From the IMG/VR virus record IMGVR_UViG_3300027759_004442, positions 1 to 50,224 of that record: 50,224 nucleotides of DNA; one strand, 5' to 3'. Source of the stretch: a virus. Of this stretch, positions 46,808 through 50,224 are shown piece by piece. Below the pieces are notes generated by a model. That model had not been told where the DNA came from, searched no databases, and worked only from the letters and a program-made list of their open reading frames with translations. Position 1 is the stretch's first letter, and the number at the start of each line of letters is the position of its first letter. The position numbers and the translations under genes were made by a program.

Positions 46808-46836
46808 AATATACCTAATCTACCAGTAAAAGTCAA
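46808..46836 (-). promoter_or_regulatory. sigma70-type promoter
   Basis: TTGACT (46836-46831), 17 bases, TATATT (46813-46808), TAAGTATACTC on the minus strand, 28 bases before the ATG at 46780. Confidence 0.78.
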
Positions 46837-46855
46837 GTGTTTGTAAGAATATATT

Positions 46856-46864
46856 CTATTTATA
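46856..46864 (+). promoter_or_regulatory. Candidate late promoter motif CTATTTATA (plus strand)
   Basis: CTATTTATA on the plus strand, 38 bases before the only plus-strand gene on this side of the window. The motif is in coding orientation here too, which is why it looks like a promoter and not a chance AT-rich string. Confidence 0.5.
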
Positions 46865-46902
46865 GTGGGAAGTATTAATACCTTAATTATACGGAGTAGT
46901 TT

Positions 46903-47109
46903 ATGCCTTGGAAATATCATACCGCAGTAATGCCATCCGGTTCGGTTATCGACACGAACTGGTTAAATCAGCTAGGCTCTAACGTTTCGCACTCCCTTAC
47001 GGGTGGTCCCTCTGGGAGTTGGAATCTCGTTCAGGTTGTTCCACTATCTAATATTAATGGTAACGGGAATGGACAAGCACTATTTTACTTTATCTCTGGT
47101 TCGTATTAA
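46903..47109 (+). CDS. Isolated small plus-strand protein, 68 residues
   Basis: CGGAG lies 6 bases before the ATG. The protein is Gly/Asn/Ser-rich (GGPSGSWNLVQVVPLSNINGNGNGQALFYF), with a beta-type composition, which suggests a small virion or surface component. It is the only plus-strand gene between 679 and the right edge and is convergent with, and touches, the minus-strand gene that ends at 47106. Late expression from the CTATTTATA motif would fit. Confidence 0.62.
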   Translation: MPWKYHTAVMPSGSVIDTNWLNQLGSNVSHSLTGGPSGSWNLVQVVPLSNINGNGNGQALFYFISGSY

Positions 47110-47324
47110 GCAATAACATCAATTGGCGTATGCATACTTATTACTTGATTTTCTAATAACAAGATATTTTCTTTTAGAAATTCAATATTGGGTGGATTTT
47201 CAAAATGTTCGTAAATAGTATTACCCGCATATGTTACCGATATGTGAAACGAAGAGGGAGTATCCTGTCCAATGACATAGGTACTCCCTTTTTCCGTTTT
47301 CCCAATTTCTTTAGCGGTGAACAT
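47106..47324 (-). CDS. Hypothetical protein, 72 residues
   Basis: Start at the ATG at 47324 with GGGAGAAG upstream. A beta-rich protein (STYVIGQDTPSSFHISVTYAG) with an amphipathic C-terminal helix. It overlaps the upstream gene by 14 bases and the convergent plus-strand gene by four. Function unknown. Confidence 0.55.
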   Translation of the reverse strand: MFTAKEIGKTEKGSTYVIGQDTPSSFHISVTYAGNTIYEHFENPPNIEFLKENILLLENQVISMHTPIDVIA

Positions 47325-47625
47325 TGAACTTCTCCCATTCAACTGTGTCTAGTTCCCACTTACCACTTAAGTGTGGATATAATTCCCAAAACATTCCAGA
47401 ACGAACGCTTGCTAGATATTCATCGGGTGCTTCAGTCCGGGTCTTTACTTTATTGGAAAGGTCGGTAAGTTCTTTCTGAATACTTTCTGCCGTGACTGGC
47501 GTGGGTAATCCACTATATTCACACATTTCCTGTGGTGTACTGAATGCCCGTTCCCAATTATCCGAGAATGTTTTCTGGTCAACACTCAATGGGCGCTGCT
47601 TATCACCTTTGCCGTTTTCACTCAT
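47311..47625 (-). CDS. Hypothetical phage protein (GKGDKQRP type), 104 residues
   Basis: The N-terminus SENGKGDKQRPLSVDQKTFSDNWE is a common beginning of small phage proteins (GKGDKQRP...F..NWD), function unknown. The rest is helical (ESIQKELTDLSNKVKTR). The start overlaps the upstream 41-residue gene by 8 bases. Confidence 0.6.
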   Translation of the reverse strand: MSENGKGDKQRPLSVDQKTFSDNWERAFSTPQEMCEYSGLPTPVTAESIQKELTDLSNKVKTRTEAPDEYLASVRSGMFWELYPHLSGKWELDTVEWEKFNVHR

Positions 47626-47743
47626 TTTTAATTCCCCAATCTTTAGCGTCTACCCACACAAGTGGATAATAAGGTATATACAGAGGAGTCTGTAAAATCT
47701 CTTCTATCGTGTAACCAATTGAACTTGACACTGGACTATTCAT
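47618..47743 (-). CDS. Small hypothetical protein, 41 residues
   Basis: Starts at the ATG at 47743, overlapping the previous stop as TGATG, and ends inside the next gene. MNSPVSSSIGYTIEEIL then a Tyr/Pro-rich segment (TPLYIPYYPLVWVDAKDWG). The overlaps on both sides support translation. Function unknown. Confidence 0.5.
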   Translation of the reverse strand: MNSPVSSSIGYTIEEILQTPLYIPYYPLVWVDAKDWGIKNE

Positions 47744-47862
47744 CACATTATCTCTTTACATTGGTCAAGGATAATGTGTAGTTTTCGTATATAAGCAACC
47801 AAGGTAGATATGTCTTCCCGATTACAATTAATTTCAATTTGTTTTAATTCAGCATCTGTCAT
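47743..47862 (-). CDS. Small helical protein, 39 residues
   Basis: The ATG at 47862 overlaps the gp62 stop as ATGA, and the TGA overlaps the next ATG. MTDAELKQIEINCNREDIS, then a helix (TLVAYIRKLHIILDQCKEIM). Short helical peptides near clamp-loader genes are common in T4-like phages. Function unknown. Confidence 0.5.
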   Translation of the reverse strand: MTDAELKQIEINCNREDISTLVAYIRKLHIILDQCKEIM

Positions 47863-48329
47863 AACTTCACCTGTTTTAACTGTTTTTTATCAATCCCATA
47901 TTTTTCACAGAGTTCTCGCAATCCATCTTTATTCTGCGTATAATAAATTTCTAGATAGGTAATTGCTTCTACCTTTGATACTTGATAGTGTTTAGCAACT
48001 AATTCTACTAACCACGTTTCATACTTCTCATCTTTGCTACCTTTGATATATTTATTATATTGTTTCCCACGCGGTAATACATTCGTAAGAAATTGATAAT
48101 GTGCCCTATCGGGAATGTTTGGATACTTCTGCAATGCATTCACGATAGGGGCATAATTTACATTCATCGAAAGAAATCGATGTATCATATAACGGGAATA
48201 CTTATATTTCTTTTTATCTGCATCATTCAACCCATCAAAGAATTGTATGGATTGGTCCGTTGTTACGGCATTCAAAAAGTCAAATAGTTCGTTTCCTTTT
48301 TCAGATACTTCAGCTTTCTTCTTCGCCAT
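47859..48329 (-). CDS. 62: Clamp-loader small subunit, T4 gp62-like
   Basis: 156 residues (T4 gp62 is 187). AHYQFLTNVLPRGKQYNKYIK matches gp62 [21 protein letters not shown], and VAKHYQVSKVEAITYLE matches the following helix LAKRYQVNTNDAINY. gp62 forms the clamp loader with four gp44 subunits to place the gp45 sliding clamp on DNA. The partner gp44 is at the right edge, with three other genes between, which is an unusual order. This is the strongest evidence that the genome is T4-like. Its ATG overlaps the 3' end of the Mom-like gene by 20 bases. Confidence 0.85.
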   Translation of the reverse strand: MAKKKAEVSEKGNELFDFLNAVTTDQSIQFFDGLNDADKKKYKYSRYMIHRFLSMNVNYAPIVNALQKYPNIPDRAHYQFLTNVLPRGKQYNKYIKGSKDEKYETWLVELVAKHYQVSKVEAITYLEIYYTQNKDGLRELCEKYGIDKKQLKQVKL

Positions 48330-49149
48330 CTGCTAATGCTCCTTGTTTGTTTGCCCATCCGTTATCAACACCTTGTAATACTTCGACGTGCTCAACAATA
48401 CCATCTTTTACATGTACCTTCTGAATAAGCTGGGTATACTTTGTTAGACTTCCATAAGGAAATATAGGTATTTTGATGTCAGAAATCAAGTGCTTCTTTT
48501 CACGTTTATCACATAAGAAGTAAATATATCGATGCTTCGACGTTTCTTCTTTGCGCCAAAAGGTATGCCCGATGCGACTTGCTAAACTTTCAACAGCTTT
48601 ATGTCCAAACTTTTCGGCAACAGTACGACTATGAATCCATTCGCCATGTTCAAATAATTTAATAGAATAATCTGGCATGAGTTTGGTATATCCACATCCT
48701 TGATATAACCAATTCGTTGCTCGATAAATTCCACCCGTGTGCTCTTGTTCGGGGTCAGCATAACTAATAAGAATCTTTACTTCGGGAGCATTTTGTTTTA
48801 ACCACTGAAATGATTGGCCAATAAAATAACTTTCAATGTTTTTTCCATATCCATCAAAAACCACCAAGCGAGTAAGCTCTAATACATTGTCCAATTCCAA
48901 TGGAATGATTTTTGTAAGAGAGCCTACTGCTCGGTTGCTTACAGGATGGCCATACGTCATACATCCAATAAGTTTTTCGTGGGAACCAGCAAAGAACGAA
49001 TGTTCTTCTTCCACATAAAAAATACCTAATGCATATCGACACGAACTACTCTTATGTGTATAATGATGTTCGGTGATAAATGCTGCCGCCACACTTTTAT
49101 TCAGTGGGCGGACAGCAATTCGTGATGTATCAACGTATAGTTCTTCCAT
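48310..49149 (-). CDS. Mom-like DNA adenine modification protein (GNAT-like)
   Basis: 279 residues. ITEHHYTHKSSSCRYALGIFY, then ELTRLVVFDGYGKNIESYFIG, KILISYADPEQEHTGGIYRATNWLYQG and the C-terminal FGHKAVESL match the Mom family. Phage Mu Mom is a GNAT-like enzyme that changes adenine into N6-(1-acetamido)adenine, making phage DNA resistant to restriction. The YADP...GGIYRATNWLY block is the best marker and is complete. The last 50 residues (TKYTQLIQKVHVKDG) are an extra helix/strand region. It lies between ClpP-like and gp62 genes in the replication block, so early expression before DNA synthesis ends is likely. A generic acetyltransferase is the main alternative. Confidence 0.75.
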   Translation of the reverse strand: MEELYVDTSRIAVRPLNKSVAAAFITEHHYTHKSSSCRYALGIFYVEEEHSFFAGSHEKLIGCMTYGHPVSNRAVGSLTKIIPLELDNVLELTRLVVFDGYGKNIESYFIGQSFQWLKQNAPEVKILISYADPEQEHTGGIYRATNWLYQGCGYTKLMPDYSIKLFEHGEWIHSRTVAEKFGHKAVESLASRIGHTFWRKEETSKHRYIYFLCDKREKKHLISDIKIPIFPYGSLTKYTQLIQKVHVKDGIVEHVEVLQGVDNGWANKQGALADGEEES

Positions 49150-49152
49150 AAG

Positions 49153-49737
49153 TTACTTTAGATTTTTAACGGAATCTGCAAGATTGTATTCTAATGCTTC
49201 TTCTGAACTCAACCAAATATCCTGTGGTGGGAGTAACTTTTCCCGAATTATTTTCTCACTCAACTTCGTACACTTACGATAGTGGGCAATCATACGCTTC
49301 GTAGTCAAGTCGAACTGTCGCTGTGTCGCAATCAACTCATGTTCCTTTCCATACGTTCCAGCTGCCCACTGATGGGAGAGAATCGATGTATTCGGCGTAA
49401 TTAATCTACACCCAGGCTCACCGGCAATAAACGTCATCAATCCGGCACTTGCAATCACACCCAACCCAATCGTATGAATAGGAATACTACTACCGCGCAT
49501 CACATCAATCAAGGCAAACGCAGACATTAAATCACCACCATAACTGGTAATCATTAATGTAAGATTTTCAAGTTTATTACTGGTTTGAAAATTACTATCT
49601 AAAATCCATGTAATAACATCTTTTGTGCTGCTCGTATTAAATTCACTTGCAAAATAATATACCCCGTGGTCGGACAATGACGGTGGGCGCGTGTCCATCA
49701 TAAATCCCTGTAAATCTGGCATGTTGTTTGAAAACAT
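49153..49737 (-). CDS. clpP: ClpP-like serine protease
   Basis: 194 residues, the usual ClpP length. LMITSYGGDLMSAFALIDVM is the conserved GG...A..I.D segment, VIASAGLMTFIAG holds the catalytic Ser (SAG in place of SMG), ILSHQWAAGTYG the catalytic His (HQ), and QDIWLSSEEALEYNLAD the catalytic Asp segment. The substrate could be a prohead protein, as for other phage ClpP-like proteases, or host proteins. Within the gp44-gp62 block it is 3 bases from the Mom-like gene. An ATPase partner is not seen, unless the host's Clp ATPase is used. Confidence 0.88.
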   Translation of the reverse strand: MFSNNMPDLQGFMMDTRPPSLSDHGVYYFASEFNTSSTKDVITWILDSNFQTSNKLENLTLMITSYGGDLMSAFALIDVMRGSSIPIHTIGLGVIASAGLMTFIAGEPGCRLITPNTSILSHQWAAGTYGKEHELIATQRQFDLTTKRMIAHYRKCTKLSEKIIREKLLPPQDIWLSSEEALEYNLADSVKNLK

Positions 49738-49738
49738 C

Positions 49739-49999
49739 TTACAGTTCTAACTTCAACTGCGACTTCGCCGGAACGTCGGCGGGGTCTGCAATCTTCACGG
49801 GCAAGAACTGCTTATTAATAAATCCACACGCATTACATGCAAACGTTGGAATGGGTACGATGGCTTCCTTTCCAGTAGGTGATACGAGCGCAGAAACCCT
49901 CTTCATCAAGACTACTTCTTGAAATGTATAGTTACCGCAACTTTCACACGTAACATCCTGTGCGTTGGATAAATCAATATTCATTGGTTGTTTACTCAT
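49739..49999 (-). CDS. Zinc-ribbon protein, 86 residues
   Basis: Two CxxC pairs, CESCGNYTFQEV and CNACGFINKQF, about 35 residues apart, make a zinc ribbon. The middle is hydrophobic (VSALVSPTGKEAIVPIPTF). The C-terminal tail is Pro/Ala-rich (ADPADVPAKSQL). Ends one base before the ClpP-like gene. It could be a transcription- or replication-associated factor, but no family is recognised. Confidence 0.65.
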   Translation of the reverse strand: MSKQPMNIDLSNAQDVTCESCGNYTFQEVVLMKRVSALVSPTGKEAIVPIPTFACNACGFINKQFLPVKIADPADVPAKSQLKLEL

Positions 50000-50009
50000 A
50001 AAATCTCCG

Positions 50010-50224
50010 TTAGTTTGTTAAAATATTATATAATGTTGCTGTAAAATTAAGTTCTCGGTCAGCCACCTGACCCTCCCATTTCTGCCCCTCGTTGATCGCA
50101 ATGACCGCCTGAGGGACTTTTGTTGGTGCATAGGTGTCCACATACTCATACAATAGTCCATACAATTCTGTGAAGTCCTGAATCTGACTATCTGCTACCA
50201 ATTTACGAATTTCTGATACCTTAT
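50010..50224 (-). CDS. 44: C-terminus of the clamp-loader large subunit, T4 gp44-like (partial)
   Basis: The frame is open to the right edge. About 71 residues are visible, starting KVSEIRKLVADSQI and including ELYGLLYEYVD, KVPQAVIAINEGQ, VADRELNFTATLYNILTN. This is the C-terminal collar domain of gp44-like clamp loaders (LY..LYE...P..VPQAI...Y....ADPEINF.A...E). The AAA+ core lies outside the window. It is upstream of the zinc-ribbon gene in the same transcript, 10 bases away. Confidence 0.75.
   Translation of the reverse strand, partial: KVSEIRKLVADSQIQDFTELYGLLYEYVDTYAPTKVPQAVIAINEGQKWEGQVADRELNFTATLYNILTN

Noticed and set aside
1-50224. tRNA genes
   Set aside because: No cloverleaf with a TTC-arm and CCA-like end was recognised on either strand; a covariance search would settle it.

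Overview
This window looks like part of a large, strictly lytic, T4-like myovirus genome. The clearest evidence is a T4-type clamp-loader pair at the right edge: a gp62-like small subunit at 47859-48329 and the C-terminus of a gp44-like large subunit at 50010-50224. Other typical phage genes are ThyX, a CobS/MoxR-like AAA+ ATPase with a vWA partner, a Cas4/RecB-like nuclease, a ClpP-like protease, a Mom-like DNA modification protein and three GIY-YIG homing endonucleases. Nearly all genes are on the minus strand, packed with ATGA/TAATG overlaps. The host is probably a Gram-negative bacterium: the minus-strand promoters are near-perfect TTGACA-N17-TATATT boxes and the sugar genes are of LPS/O-antigen type. 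No species can be assigned from sequence alone.

Layout. (1) 1-679: small plus-strand genes with higher GC. (2) 680-1640: about 950 bases between convergent gene blocks, with no convincing gene but several repeat families and a 21-bp tandem array. (3) 1636-3784: HNH-like protein, two membrane proteins, ThyX and a small gene. (4) 3790-5655: a large lysine/alanine-rich, probably virion protein behind a candidate late promoter. (5) 5700-30361: an AT-rich cluster of about 25 genes for nucleotide-sugar synthesis and glycosyl transfer. It has RmlA, RmlB, an RmlD-like reductase, Gmd, a GDP-fucose-synthase-like enzyme, an RfbH-type 3-dehydrase, a C-methyltransferase, an acetolactate-synthase-like TPP enzyme, a dehydroquinate-synthase-like cyclase, split E1 alpha/beta-like TPP subunits, an HpcH-like aldolase and many glycosyltransferases. 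(6) 30390-34456: a putative virion protein, an Arc-like repressor, a PurA/PurZ-family enzyme, a phosphoesterase and small proteins. (7) 34440-39703: a GIY-YIG gene, the AAA+/vWA pair and small genes. (8) 39780-46780: coiled-coil proteins, a SPOUT methyltransferase, zinc-ribbon and secreted proteins, the nuclease and another GIY-YIG gene. (9) 46903-50224: one isolated plus-strand gene, then the replication block with ClpP-like and Mom-like genes between gp44 and gp62.

How the parts may work together. The sugar cluster encodes several activated-sugar routes and its own transferases, so the phage probably remodels the host surface glycan or decorates its own virion. The RfbH-type enzyme plus the acetolactate-synthase-like enzyme resembles the yersiniose logic (3-deoxygenation, then addition of a two-carbon branch). 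The cyclase/aldolase/E1 block has no pathway known to me. Mom-like, PurA/PurZ-like, DUF1599 and ThyX proteins suggest altered nucleotide pools or modified DNA.

The least expected signals are: a structured kissing-loop RNA just upstream of two different GIY-YIG genes; a leftover 3' end of a DUF1599 gene beyond the third GIY-YIG gene; a recurrent CTATTTATA motif that looks like a phage-specific late promoter; and a PurA homologue with a PurZ-like start but the PurA catalytic aspartate.
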